Shown in pieces: positions 43,630-52,500 of a stretch of DNA of 64,000 nt (positions are counted from its first letter, which is position 1; each line of letters begins with the position of its first letter). A model generated the notes under the pieces. The model was not told the origin of the DNA. It saw nothing but the letters and a program-made list of their open reading frames with translations, and did not search any database. Origin of the DNA: CAVUXJ01 sp963814975 (lineage in GTDB: Bacteria > Acidobacteriota > Vicinamibacteria > Vicinamibacterales > CAVVIG01); NCBI GenBank assembly GCA_963814975.1, contig CAWFFB010000026.1, positions 124,001 through 188,000 of the forward strand, in the 5' to 3' direction. The position numbers were made by a program, and so were the translations under genes.

Positions 43630-44280
43630 TCATTGCGCTCGGTCGGCGGTCTCGACCGGCGCGAGACAGTCTGCTTCAGCATTCACCCGCTGTGGCAGCC
43701 AACTGTTGAAGTCTGCTCCTGATCCGGCGATGAACAACACTGGAGCAAGCGCAGCCGGTTCGAGGCCGAGCTGCTGGCGAAACTGCGATACGGACGGCGC
43801 GTCAAAGAGCACGAAGAACACCTGGCGTGTTCCACCTGGCTCGCTCACGCGCCGGTGCACAAGGCAGCGCGGCGTGATGCCCGCCGTCTCGAGCCCCGCC
43901 CCCCGGGCGGCCGCAAGGAGTGCTTCCTGCGTGAATTGATCGCGGACCACTCGGTCGAACTCGTCGCGCAGCACCACGGGAACGGCCGGCGCGCCCGGCG
44001 CCTCCAACGACTCCATCGTGCGGGAAAACACCTGGTGGAACAAGCCGCTCGCCAACTCAGGGGTGGGCCGCAACGCCAACAGTGGATCGGTCGGGCGGGG
44101 TGCGGGCTCGAGTACCAGCGTCCAACGTTGCAGATGCTGACGTGGCGCGGTGTACGCGGCCCTGGTCGTATCGTGCAGCGAGCGCATGAAGAGAAATCCG
44201 AAGGCAGTCGCGGCGCCGAGGCCCACAGCGAGCTTGATCAGCAGCGATTTTCTCGCGCGGGCTGATTGTGGCTTAGTCAT
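43630..44280 (-). CDS. Single-pass membrane protein of unknown function downstream of rsmH
   Basis: 216 residues, ATG at 44280. N-terminal basic stretch MTKPQSARARKSLLIK, then one membrane helix LAVGLGAATAFGFLFMRSLH. The periplasmic part is Pro/Leu/Ala-rich, with LQRWTLVLEPAPRPTDPLLA and DEFDRVVRDQFTQEALLAAA. It ends FDAPSVSQFRQQLGLEPAAL, APVLFIAGSGADFNSWLPQR. It lies just behind rsmH, where division genes usually encode FtsL, but at 216 residues it is too long and has no coiled coil, so I do not call it FtsL. Convergent with copy 2 of the secreted family. Function unknown. Confidence 0.6.
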   Translation of the reverse strand: MTKPQSARARKSLLIKLAVGLGAATAFGFLFMRSLHDTTRAAYTAPRQHLQRWTLVLEPAPRPTDPLLALRPTPELASGLFHQVFSRTMESLEAPGAPAVPVVLRDEFDRVVRDQFTQEALLAAARGAGLETAGITPRCLVHRRVSEPGGTRQVFFVLFDAPSVSQFRQQLGLEPAALAPVLFIAGSGADFNSWLPQRVNAEADCLAPVETADRAQ

Positions 44281-44335
44281 CGCTACAATGATTGTCTTCG
44301 AAAAATGAGCCGAGCGCCGCCGCCGGCGCCTTCAT
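44273..44335 (-). CDS. Possible 20-codon coupling ORF between rsmH and the membrane protein
   Basis: ATG at 44335 overlaps the rsmH stop (ATGA on the minus strand), and its TAA lies inside the first codons of the next gene (ATGACTAA). It encodes MKAPAAALGSFFEDNHCSDD. The double overlap would keep ribosomes moving between the two genes, or it may be chance. Confidence 0.25.
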   Translation of the reverse strand: MKAPAAALGSFFEDNHCSDD

Positions 44336-45391
44336 GGTGGCGCACGCACCGCCCAGCGCAACTTCGCGGCCGCGGCCCGCCGGTTCGCGAACGTTTCTTC
44401 CTTCGTGGAACGAATGACCTCGTTCGCGATCGCGGAATACACGCCGGCTTCGATAGCCCGCCTGGAACGCTTTCTTCACGCGCCGGTCTTCGCCGGAGTG
44501 AAAAGTCAGCATGACGACTCGACCGCCTGGCGCGAGACACTGCGGCAGCGACCGCAGCAGCGCATCGAGCGCCGAGAACTCGTCGTTCACCGCGATGCGC
44601 AGCGCCTGGAAGGTGCGGCGGACGGACATCTTCACGTCGGTCTTCGCCAGGTGCGGCAGTGCCCTGTTGAGTCCGGTGCGCACCAGGCGTTCCACCGCGT
44701 GGGTCGTCGTGACTGGCTGTCTGCTTCAGCAGCTGGCGATGAGCCGGGCGTGCGGTTCATCGGCGTTCTCCGTGAGCAGGGAGGCGAGCTTCTCTTCGCT
44801 CAGGCGCGCGAGCAGTTGCGAAGCGGGTTCCCCACGCGATGGATTCATCCGCATGTCGAGCGGACCCGGCTCCTTGTAGCTGAAGCCGCGAGCTGGATTG
44901 TCGATTTGCATCGAGGACACACCGAGGTCCGCAAGGATCACGCCCGCGGCCGCGACTCCCTCCGCGGCGAGCACTTGCGGCAGGCCCGCGAAGTTCCCGT
45001 GGCGCGCGACGAACGCATCGGCGCCGAAGCCGGCGGCGCGCAGGCGCGCCTCCGTGCGCGGCAACTCGAGAGGATCGACGTCGAGTCCGATCAGGCGCCC
45101 GCCAGGCTGCACGCGTTCGAGGATCGCTTGCGCATGCCCACCGCCGCCGAGCGTGCAGTCGACCGCCACGTCGCCGGGCACCGGTTGAAGGCAGCGGAGC
45201 ACTTCATCCACCATGATCGGCCGGTGCGTACCCGCGGGCGTCTTGCCGGACGCGAGGACTTTCTGCACCTCCGAGGCGTAGCGCTCGGGGTTCAGTTCCT
45301 TGTACTTGTCTTCGAACCGCCGGGGGTTCCTGCCCGGGTATCTGGGGCGCCGCACGTGCACCGGGGGCGCGTCAGGTGGCCTCTTCAACAC
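44332..45391 (-). CDS. rsmH: 16S rRNA (cytosine-1402-N4)-methyltransferase RsmH (three frameshifts)
   Basis: GTG at 45391 gives the long N-terminal extension seen in Acidobacteria (YPGRNPRRFEDKYKELNPER). The core is clear: HRPIMVDEVLRCLQPVPGD, VAVDCTLGGGGHAQAILERV SAM motif, GLDVDPLEL, ILADLGVSSMQIDNPARGFS, YKEPGPLDMRMNP, then after two closely spaced shifts at 44720-44740 THAVERLVRTGLNRALPHLA, TFQALRIAVNDEF, GGRVVMLTFHSGEDRRVKKA. A third shift near 44452 (an extra C) restores EAGVYSAIANEVIRSTKEET and an end at VRAPP. It methylates C1402 of 16S rRNA. No mraZ upstream and no fts/mur genes around it. Breaks in so conserved a gene argue for sequence error. Confidence 0.9.
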
Positions 45392-45556
45392 GCGCGACCC
45401 CAGCCCCTCGTTTCACCGCGGCGTGGCACGCTGAGCGGACGGAGACAACCGACCGACACACGGGACGAAGAAGCGGCGCCGTTCGCTTCGCCGCCTCCGC
45501 GCTAACGGTATTGAAGTCAGAACGAGCGTTCCGAGAACCCTCACGCGACAACCCGG

Positions 45557-46366
45557 TCAGGGTGCCAGACCCTCGGTGAGCTCGATATACGTTCCCCAGG
45601 GATCGGTCAAGAAGGCGATCTTCAGACCGGTGTTGGGGACCTGCCGGATCGGGGCCTCGATCTTGATTCCCTTCGCCTCGAGGCTGCGTACGAAGCCTTC
45701 GAGATCCTTCACCTCGAAGCCGATGTGATCGAGGGAGCGTCCCTTGGTCGGGAGGGGCGGCGTCTTGCCTGGCGAGAACGACAGGTTCACCCCGGGCATG
45801 TCGCCCGCTTCGATCATGCGCGGCTGGGAGATGCAGGCGATGCACGGGCGCCGGCCGGGATTCGCGCCGAATGCCTTGACGTACCAGGCTTTGATGGCCG
45901 GAATGTCAACGGGATAGAAATGGATGTGGTTCATGCTCACGGCAGTCGGCAAGGCCGGCTCACCGTAAACCTCTACACGGATGCCGTCTGGTGCGACGAC
46001 GTACACCTCGTTGGGATTCTCGGTCGGCTCGATCTTGAGGTTGGCGGCCTTCCATTTGGCCAGCGCGCCTTTCATGTCCTTCACGATAAAGCCGAAGTGA
46101 TCGACGATGCTGCCGGCGGGAGGGGCCGCCGATTCCGCCTTGCGCAGCATGACGAACACGCCGGGGAACTGAATGAGCTCGAGAGGGCCGTTCTTCACGA
46201 GCGTCCCGCCCATCGCGGAAATCCAGAACTGCTTCTGGGCGTCGACGTCCTTCACCGCGAGATGAACGTGCCCCATCGTGACGCCGACCTGATTGGGCTC
46301 GGCGAGCTGTGCCACCGACGGTGTGGCCCAGAGGAGGACAACGGCAAGGAAGGTGAGGTGCTTCAT
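45557..46366 (-). CDS. Secreted two-domain VOC (glyoxalase-like) protein
   Basis: 269 residues, ATG at 46366 after GGAGGGCC. Signal peptide MKHLTFLAVVLLWATPSVAQ. Two VOC modules: TMGHVHLAVKDVDAQKQFWI ... SIVDHFGFIVKDMKGALAKW ... DGIRVEVYGEP, then VSMNHIHFYPVDIPAIKAWY ... RSLDHIGFEVKDLEGFVRSL ... DPWGTYIELTEG. His/Glu metal-ligand positions are kept (HVHLAV, VEVYG; HIHFYP, IELTE). Extradiol dioxygenases and glyoxalases share this fold; export suggests binding or oxidation of a small external compound. Not linked by operon to its neighbours. Confidence 0.8.
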   Translation of the reverse strand: MKHLTFLAVVLLWATPSVAQLAEPNQVGVTMGHVHLAVKDVDAQKQFWISAMGGTLVKNGPLELIQFPGVFVMLRKAESAAPPAGSIVDHFGFIVKDMKGALAKWKAANLKIEPTENPNEVYVVAPDGIRVEVYGEPALPTAVSMNHIHFYPVDIPAIKAWYVKAFGANPGRRPCIACISQPRMIEAGDMPGVNLSFSPGKTPPLPTKGRSLDHIGFEVKDLEGFVRSLEAKGIKIEAPIRQVPNTGLKIAFLTDPWGTYIELTEGLAP

Positions 46367-46411
46367 CTCAATGGCCCTCCGGATTCTCGATCGTCTCCAC
46401 GGTCCGGCGAA

Positions 46412-46494
46412 CAGGTTGCTGAAAAAGCCAGCAACCTGAGGTGAGAAGAACTTGCGGCCTTCTTAACTTCCCGGTTCTGAGTTCTCACTTCAGG
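46412..46494. repeat. Pair of nested hairpins, REP-like
   Basis: CAGGTTGCT (46412-46420) and AGCAACCTG (46430-46438) form a perfect nine-base stem. Overlapping it, CCTGAGGTGAGAAG (46435-46448) pairs with GTTCTCACTTCAGG (46481-46494), 12 of 14. The two folds exclude each other. Related words occur at 8101-8170, suggesting a dispersed element. Confidence 0.5.
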
Positions 46495-46543
46495 CTGGGT
46501 ATTTCAACAGCCTGCCAAGCCGGACATTCGCACGTCACGTTTC

Positions 46544-47089
46544 CTATTCTCCCGGCGTCATCAGGTGGGCCGTGGTCGTGCCCGCGTTCATGATCCAGAC
46601 GCCACCCTGCTTGGGATTGTCGGGCAACCCCATCGATTGAGTCGTCGCGCCCGGCACGGCGATGGTCATGTGGTTTCGCGTGTGCTCCCGGTCGGGGCCC
46701 ATCACGTGATACCACACCGACCCGAACTCGGGCTTCACGCGGGTACCGTTCGCCTCGGCGGCATCGAGCAGCGCCTGTCTCTTGACTTTGTCGGGTTCCG
46801 CTTCGAACTTCATGTTCTGGGCGAGCCGGTCCAGGTTGGCGATGCTGGTGCACTCAATCATGAACGGCTGCTGGCTAGGCTGTCCCGATCGGTCCATGCA
46901 GACCAGACGGTTCGTGCCCTTCCTCAGGGTCTCGTAGGTATAGTCCGGCTTCCACTTGATGACCGTCGCCCCCTCGCGCAGATTGGGCGGCGCGGCAAGC
47001 AAGGCCGTGTCGATTTCGGACGGGGTTTGCGCGAACACGCTGGGCAGGAATCCCAGCATACCGACAACAAGCGGAACGATGTGTTTCAT
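46544..47089 (-). CDS. Secreted protein of unknown function
   Basis: 181 residues from the ATG at 47089, which has GGAGGCATCG; the frame upstream of it lacks a signal. Signal peptide MKHIVPLVVGMLGFLPSVFA. Mature part: TPSEIDTALLAAPPNLREGA, TVIKWKPDYTYETLRKGTNR, LVCMDRSGQPSQQPFMIECT, VKPEFGSVWYHVMGPDREHT, RNHMTIAVPGATTQSMGLPD and GGVWIMNAGTTTAHLMTPGE. The two Cys may pair. Not a family I can name. The 244-base space to the downstream amidase gene contains a GGACACTACG word near 47275. Confidence 0.55.
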   Translation of the reverse strand: MKHIVPLVVGMLGFLPSVFAQTPSEIDTALLAAPPNLREGATVIKWKPDYTYETLRKGTNRLVCMDRSGQPSQQPFMIECTSIANLDRLAQNMKFEAEPDKVKRQALLDAAEANGTRVKPEFGSVWYHVMGPDREHTRNHMTIAVPGATTQSMGLPDNPKQGGVWIMNAGTTTAHLMTPGE

Positions 47090-47333
47090 CGATGCCTCCA
47101 TGACCGTAGTGTTGCCAGGGGATGCAGTATACCGTGAGGCGGCCGTGCTTTCCGGGAGATCAACATCAAAAGTCGCCGTGGGCAAGGGACCCTGGCCTCA
47201 CACGAACCGCTGGCGGGAGGCCATCTAGTACCTCCGCTGGCAGTGACATCGACGCCCGAGTACCGGCTGAAGCCGGACACTACGTACGCGAAAACCCGCG
47301 GCGCGTGTCCCACGCCCTGGCGGTGTCGCCCGG

Positions 47334-48608
47334 TCAGTTCCGCGCGACGCTCGCCACGGTCTTGTCGACCAGCAGCAGAAAAGCGCTGATCGCCTTCTCG
47401 AGATGTTCTTCGGGAGTGTCTTCCTCCCGGCAATGCGAGAGCCCTCCGGCGGAACAGGCAAACATCATCACCACCGGCATGTGCGGCACCATCTCCGCGG
47501 CGTCGTGCAGCGCGCCGGACGGAAGCGTCGGCGCGTCTCCGGTGACCTCCCGAACCGACTCCTCGCACAGCCGGAGCAGGTGCGGATCGAAGTGACGCGG
47601 CTCGATCCGGAACAGTGGTCTCCACTCGACGGACACGCCGTTCTCCTCTGAAAAACGGCGCGACGCTTCGTGTGCCTCGCGGTACATCGCCGCGAGCACA
47701 TCGGGATCGAGCGCGCGCTGATCGACCGATATCTCCGCGACGCCTGGCACGGCGGTCACGATTCCCGGGGTGATCTTGACCACGCCAACCGTGCACACCA
47801 CGCCGGCGTCGGGCCTGGAGTGACGTCTGGCGATTTCACGGCACTCGAGCGCCGTTGCCGCCGCGGCCAGGAACGCGTCACGCCGCATGGCAATGGGCGT
47901 CGACCCGGAATGGGCGGCCTGGCCGACAAACCGCACCATGTTCCGCTCGAGCCCGAAGGTTCCCAGGACGACCCCGGCCGATCGGTTGAGTGACTCGAGC
48001 ACCGGCCCCTGTTCGATGTGCATCTCGAGGTACGCCTTCGCGTCGATCGCCTCGAGCTCCTGCCGGGCGTTCAGCATCGTGTCGAGCGTCACGCCGTGAT
48101 CGCGCAGCGCGTCTTCCAGACGGGTGCCTTCCGCGTCTCGCAGTTCTCTGATCTCGTCAACGTTGAGCCGGCCGGCGGCGGCGGATGAGCCCAGGAGGCT
48201 GCGGCCAAAGCGCGCGCCTTCTTCGTCGGCCCAATCGACCAGCCGAAGCGTCACCGGCGGCCTCGAGCCCTGTCCGTGTCGGCGCAGCGCTTCCAGCGCG
48301 ACCAGCACGCCGAGGGTGCCGTCCAGCCAGCCGCCGTTCGGCACAGAGTCCAGATGTCCGCCGATGATGACCGTCCTGCTCGATGCGCCGGGAAGCGTCA
48401 CCCAGTGGTTTCCCGCAGCGTCCGTGACTGGGGTGAGTCCCAGCTGCGACACCTTGTCCTGCAGCCACCCGCGCGCCTGCCTCCACACCGGTCCCCACGC
48501 GAGGCGTTGCGCTCCGAGTGGAGTCGAGGTCAAGGCCGCCAGTTCGCGAAGGTCCGCGATGACACTGCGCGCGCTGCGGTGCAGTGCGTCGGCGATTTCG
48601 CTGTGCAT
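47334..48608 (-). CDS. M20/M28-type Zn-dependent amidohydrolase (N-carbamoyl-L-amino acid hydrolase / allantoate amidohydrolase)
   Basis: 424 residues, no signal peptide, ATG at 48608. Motifs of the HyuC/AllC group: VIIGGHLDSVPNGGWLDGTL with the metal His and Asp, LRLVDWADEEGARFGRSLLG with the catalytic Glu pair, YLEMHIEQGPVLES, FVGQAAHSGSTPI in the lid domain and LPSGALHDAAEMVPHMPVVM. It uses two divalent metals to cleave an N-carbamoyl amino acid or allantoate, giving ammonia, carbon dioxide and an amino acid. It may also act on other amides. The downstream neighbour is unrelated; upstream is the class V aminotransferase, 89 bases away on the same strand. Confidence 0.85.
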   Translation of the reverse strand: MHSEIADALHRSARSVIADLRELAALTSTPLGAQRLAWGPVWRQARGWLQDKVSQLGLTPVTDAAGNHWVTLPGASSRTVIIGGHLDSVPNGGWLDGTLGVLVALEALRRHGQGSRPPVTLRLVDWADEEGARFGRSLLGSSAAAGRLNVDEIRELRDAEGTRLEDALRDHGVTLDTMLNARQELEAIDAKAYLEMHIEQGPVLESLNRSAGVVLGTFGLERNMVRFVGQAAHSGSTPIAMRRDAFLAAAATALECREIARRHSRPDAGVVCTVGVVKITPGIVTAVPGVAEISVDQRALDPDVLAAMYREAHEASRRFSEENGVSVEWRPLFRIEPRHFDPHLLRLCEESVREVTGDAPTLPSGALHDAAEMVPHMPVVMMFACSAGGLSHCREEDTPEEHLEKAISAFLLLVDKTVASVARN

Positions 48609-48697
48609 GGCCCGGAGGATTCCACGCGTTCACGGATCGCGTCAAGGAGGGAAGGAGCCGGGCGAGGCGTGCGACACGGCTTCGTGCCGGAGCGGCG

Positions 48698-49876
48698 TCA
48701 CGAAAGCCGCCGCGGTACTGCCTCTGCCAGCCGATCGATGTCCGCCCCGTCGTTGTAGATCTGCGCCGAGATCCTCGCCCGCACCCGGCCTCCGTAGGCG
48801 TGCATGTGCACCTCGATCCCCTCGTCGAGGAGGAGGGAGTCGCGCATGGCGATCGCCTCGTCGCGCGAGGTGCCCGCCGCCACGGGCAACGTCACCATCG
48901 CCATCGATCCCACGAGCGATTCGGGCGCGCTGCACTCGGTGTCCCAGCGCTCGGCGAGACGCTGCGCCCCCATCCAAGCCAGGTCGTGGTTGTAGCGGCG
49001 GATGTCGTCGAGGCCCCACTCCTGGAAGAGCGCGAGGGCAGCCGGGGCAGCCAGGTGTGCCGACGGATCGCGCGTGCCCACCATGTCGAACTCCGTGGTG
49101 AAACCTTCGTCGAGTCCCCAAGAGATCACGGCGGGATGGAGGCCCGGCTGCCGCTCTGGCGCTGCCCACAGCACGCCGCTGCTGCGCGGGGTCCACGCCC
49201 ACTTGTGGAGGTTCCCCACGTACCAATCCACGCCCAGCGACGGAATGTCCAGGGTGATTGAGGCGGGAGCGTGCGCGCCGTCGGCCAAGACCGCTACTTC
49301 CAGACGCTTCAGCGCGGTGGCAATCTCGGCCAACGGAAACACAATCGCGGTGTCGGCGGAGATATGGTCGACGATCGCCAGGCGCGTGTGCGGTCCCACG
49401 GCCGTCGTCCACGCCTGCGTCAGGCCCTTCGCGGTAAAGGGATAGGGCATCGTGACCGTTCGGATGGTCGCGCCCTTTTCACGCGCCGCATGGATAGCGG
49501 CCCGCGTGACGCCGCCGTAGCCGAGATCGGCGACGAGAACCTCGTCGCCGGGTTGGAATGCAAATGAGCGCAGCACGGCGTTGGCGCCCGTGGTGGCGTT
49601 GTCCACGAACACGAGGTCCTCGCCTCTGGCGCCCAGGAATTCGGCGACGGTAGCGGCCGCCTCGCGCAGCCGAGGGACGTGGCGAGCGTGCCTGCCCATT
49701 GTGACGGCAGTGAGCTCCCGGAGGATGAACCGGCTCGGATGGCGCTCGATCTCGTTGAGGATCGCTTGCCGCGCTGCCATCACGCGGAGGGGCGTGACGC
49801 CGACGGTGCCGTGGTTCAGGTAGGTTCCCCGCGAATCCAGCGGCCATTCCTTCAGCCAGCGACGTCCAAAATTCAC
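48698..49876 (-). CDS. Class V PLP-dependent aminotransferase (isopenicillin-N epimerase-like)
   Basis: 392 residues. It starts MNFGRRWLKEWPLDSRGTYL, NHGTVGVTPLRVMAARQAIL, as in epimerase-like class V enzymes. Phosphate-site region VFVDNATTGANAVLRSFAFQ. The PLP lysine is in YVGNLHKWAWTPRSSGVLWA at about 228, following the acidic ADGAHAPASI. The C-terminal domain has GSMAMVTLPVAAGTSRDEAI and VHMHAYGGRVRARISAQIYN. It likely epimerises, desulfurates or transaminates an amino acid in the cytoplasm. Substrate not predictable. Possibly co-transcribed with the amidohydrolase downstream. Confidence 0.8.
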   Translation of the reverse strand: MNFGRRWLKEWPLDSRGTYLNHGTVGVTPLRVMAARQAILNEIERHPSRFILRELTAVTMGRHARHVPRLREAAATVAEFLGARGEDLVFVDNATTGANAVLRSFAFQPGDEVLVADLGYGGVTRAAIHAAREKGATIRTVTMPYPFTAKGLTQAWTTAVGPHTRLAIVDHISADTAIVFPLAEIATALKRLEVAVLADGAHAPASITLDIPSLGVDWYVGNLHKWAWTPRSSGVLWAAPERQPGLHPAVISWGLDEGFTTEFDMVGTRDPSAHLAAPAALALFQEWGLDDIRRYNHDLAWMGAQRLAERWDTECSAPESLVGSMAMVTLPVAAGTSRDEAIAMRDSLLLDEGIEVHMHAYGGRVRARISAQIYNDGADIDRLAEAVPRRLS

Positions 49877-49997
49877 GCAGCTCTCCTTGCAGCCGGGGCC
49901 ATCGGCGGCAGCGCACGCGGCACCAGGTTCATCGTCGTCGCAACCGCCTTTGCAACGGCGCGCATGCGGCCGCGGCGTCGAGGGCCGACAGGTGTGT

Positions 49998-51159
49998 TCA
50001 GGTGCGACCAGGCGAAGGCGTGGCGCTCGAGAGCAGCGCCAGAATCTCGTCTCCGTACGTTTCCCGCCGCCAGGGGCCGAAGTCGGTGATGTCCGCCAGT
50101 TCGCCGTGGGTGCGCGGTGGACGGCGGGCCAGGTCCCAGAGCGCCGTGCGCGGAAGAATCACATCCGATTCAACGCCTCGCGCCCTCGCCCTGTCCTTCC
50201 GCCATGTGTGCAGGCGGTCGTACCGATCGCGCACCTCGTCGGACTCGCGATCGGCCTGGGGCGCGCGCTGGACCGGGGCGTGGAGTCCGTCCTGAATGGC
50301 GCGCAGCACGCCGTCGCCGTACCGGAGGATCTGCTCTGGGGTCATCCCGGGCAGCCGCCGCAAGTCGTCGGTCTGACACGGCGCGCGGCGTGCGAGCTCC
50401 ATCAGCGTCGCCTCTCCCATGACTTTGAAAGGCGGGCGGTCCATGCGCTCGGCCTGCGTTTCGCGGTACGCGAAAAGGGCCTGGAGGACCGCCGCCTGCG
50501 CGGGCGTGAGATCGCGCGCTCCGCTGACGCGCCAGAATGCCGCCGGATCCGGACCCGCGTGGTCGATGGAGCCGCGCAGCCGCGCCAACCGTTCGAATTC
50601 CTCGTGCGCCTCAGGCCAGCGGCCGGATTCGGTCAACGCCTGGAGTTGACGATCGCGCAACGCCGCCAGATAGTGCGTGTCGAGCCGCGCGTAGTCCAAC
50701 TGCTCCGGCGTCAGGGGACGGCGTTTCCAGTCGGCACGCTGATGCTTCTTGTTCAGCGTGACGCCGAAATGGGTGTCGAGAATGGCAGCGAGGCCGACCT
50801 GCGGCCAGCCGAGGGTGCGCGCGGCGCTCATCGTGTCGAAGATGTTCGCACACTCGAAGCGGTAGTCCCGTCTGAGGCAGATGAGGTCGTATTCGGCGGC
50901 GTGAAAAACCTTCTGCTGGCTCGGATTGGCGAAGAAGGGCGCGAGCGGATTCGAGGTCCGCCAGCTTGATCGGATCGACGATGTAGTCGGCGGCGGGGGT
51001 GGAGAACTGGATCAGGCACACGCGCTCGCGATAGGCGTGCAGGCTGTTGGATTCGGTGTCGACGGCGACGACCGGATAGGGGGCGAGATCGCGGACGAGC
51101 GTCCCGAGGCTGTCTTCATCAGCGACGAGGACGGGAGGAGGCAACGAGAACGCGCACAT
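49998..51159 (-). CDS. rnd: Ribonuclease D (one frameshift)
   Basis: ATG at 51159 (MCAFSLPPPVLVADEDSLGT). DEDD exonuclease: VVAVDTESNSLHAYRERVCL (D-x-E), after a shift near 50950 (an extra T) PLAPFFANPSQQKVFHAAEY, DLICLRRDYRFE, and PEQLDYARLDTHYLAALRDR with the Y-x3-D motif. The C-terminal half has one HRDC domain (YRETQAERMDRPPFKVMGEA) and a second HRDC-like segment. Without the extra base it has about 387 codons, the usual length. It trims 3' ends of tRNA precursors. The start region has a poor ribosome site. Its break again looks like error. Confidence 0.9.
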
Positions 51160-51415
51160 GCGTCCATATTAGCGGTGCTCCGGTCCCTTTGTCGCGCGGT
51201 CGACGCCGCGGCGCGGCCCGCGCACCCGAGATTTCCCCGGGCGTTTGTCGCGACCGATCGCGTAAAATCATGCCCGGTGCCCTGATACGGCCCCTTCGCG
51301 CGGCTCACGGGCCGATTCCCACGGGACAGTTCCGACATCAGGCGACCGCGACACGCAAAAGGTGGAGACCTGGCCCTGATGAACGTTCGGCGGGGCCGTG
51401 CGCAGGAGGTAGGAC

Positions 51416-52474
51416 ATGAAGACCATCGCCTTCGCGATTTTATTGTCCGCCGTGACGACACCGCTGGCGGCGCAGTGGCTGACGTATCCCACGCCCGGCA
51501 TGCCGCGCACCGCCGACGGTAAGCCGAATCTCACCGCTCCGGCGCCTCGAACCCCCGACGGAAAACCGGATCTCACGGGGGTGTGGCTGAGAATGTCGGC
51601 GTATGGCCGCGACGTCGCGGTGGACCTCAAGCCCGGGGAGGTTCAGCCGTGGGCCAAAGCGCTGGTCGAGCGCCGCCTGGAGGATCTGGGGATCGACCAC
51701 ATGTCGCATCTATGCCTGCCCTGGGGCCCGAACTACAGCACCAGCCAGCGCAGGGCGAAGATCGTTCAGACTCCAGGTCTCATCCTCATCCTGGACGAAG
51801 ATCTCACCTACCGGCAGATTTATCTCGACGGCCGCCCACTCGAGACGAAACCGCATCCGAGCTGGATGGGATATTCAGTGGGCCGATGGGAAGGCGACAC
51901 GCTGGTGGTCGAGAGTTTCGGATTCAACGACCGGACCTGGCTGGATGCGATCGGCCATCCCCATACCGAAGCGCTGCGTACGACTGAACGCTACCGCCGC
52001 ACGGACTTCGGCCACATGGACATTGAAGTGACGCTGAGCGACCCGGAGGCGTACACCCGGCCATGGACCGTGCCGCTCCGCGCGGAGTTGACCCCGGATA
52101 CCGAACTGCTCGAGACGGTCTGCAACGAGAGCCCCTCCCAACGTGAGCATTGGATCGGCAAGGCCTCCGACGATCTGAAGTCGCAAGTACCCGTCGCCCC
52201 GGAGGTGCTGGCGAAATATGTCGGCACTTACCAAGAGCTGGACCTCTGGGGACCCGGACCCCACCCCAGGGTGATCAACATCACCGTTTCTGACGGCGCG
52301 CTGTTCGCGGAACTGAAAGGACGGGGAAAAACCCAGCTCGTCGCGCAGTCGGAAACCAGGTTTTCCGGCTTTTTTGGACTCGGAATCAGTTTCGTCCTGG
52401 ACAGCCAGGGCAAGCTGACGCATCTGCTCGAGATGCACGTGTCGGGCAATTACCGGTTCTCGCGCACGCCGTAG
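51416..52474 (+). CDS. Secreted PDL-G-W family protein with extra C-terminal domain, copy G
   Basis: 352 residues, intact, ATG at 51416 after AGGAGGTAGGAC. Signal MKTIAFAILLSAVTTPLAAQ. Entry motif is doubled: PRTADGKPNLTAPAPRTPDG and KPDLTGVW. Then HLCLPWGPNYSTSQRRAKIV, QTPGLILILDEDLTYRQIYL, the signature SWMGYSVGRWEGDTLVVESF, DRTWLDAIGHPHTEALRTTE and VTLSDPEAYTRPW. From about residue 258 comes a domain absent from the other copies, EVLAKYVGTYQELDLWGPGP, ... SGFFGLGISFVLDSQGKLTH, which resembles DUF3471-type lipocalin-like tails of beta-lactamase-family proteins. Convergent with the cupin at 52501. Confidence 0.75.
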   Translation: MKTIAFAILLSAVTTPLAAQWLTYPTPGMPRTADGKPNLTAPAPRTPDGKPDLTGVWLRMSAYGRDVAVDLKPGEVQPWAKALVERRLEDLGIDHMSHLCLPWGPNYSTSQRRAKIVQTPGLILILDEDLTYRQIYLDGRPLETKPHPSWMGYSVGRWEGDTLVVESFGFNDRTWLDAIGHPHTEALRTTERYRRTDFGHMDIEVTLSDPEAYTRPWTVPLRAELTPDTELLETVCNESPSQREHWIGKASDDLKSQVPVAPEVLAKYVGTYQELDLWGPGPHPRVINITVSDGALFAELKGRGKTQLVAQSETRFSGFFGLGISFVLDSQGKLTHLLEMHVSGNYRFSRTP

Positions 52475-52500
52475 CGGCCGGGATCAGCGGATACGGGCCA

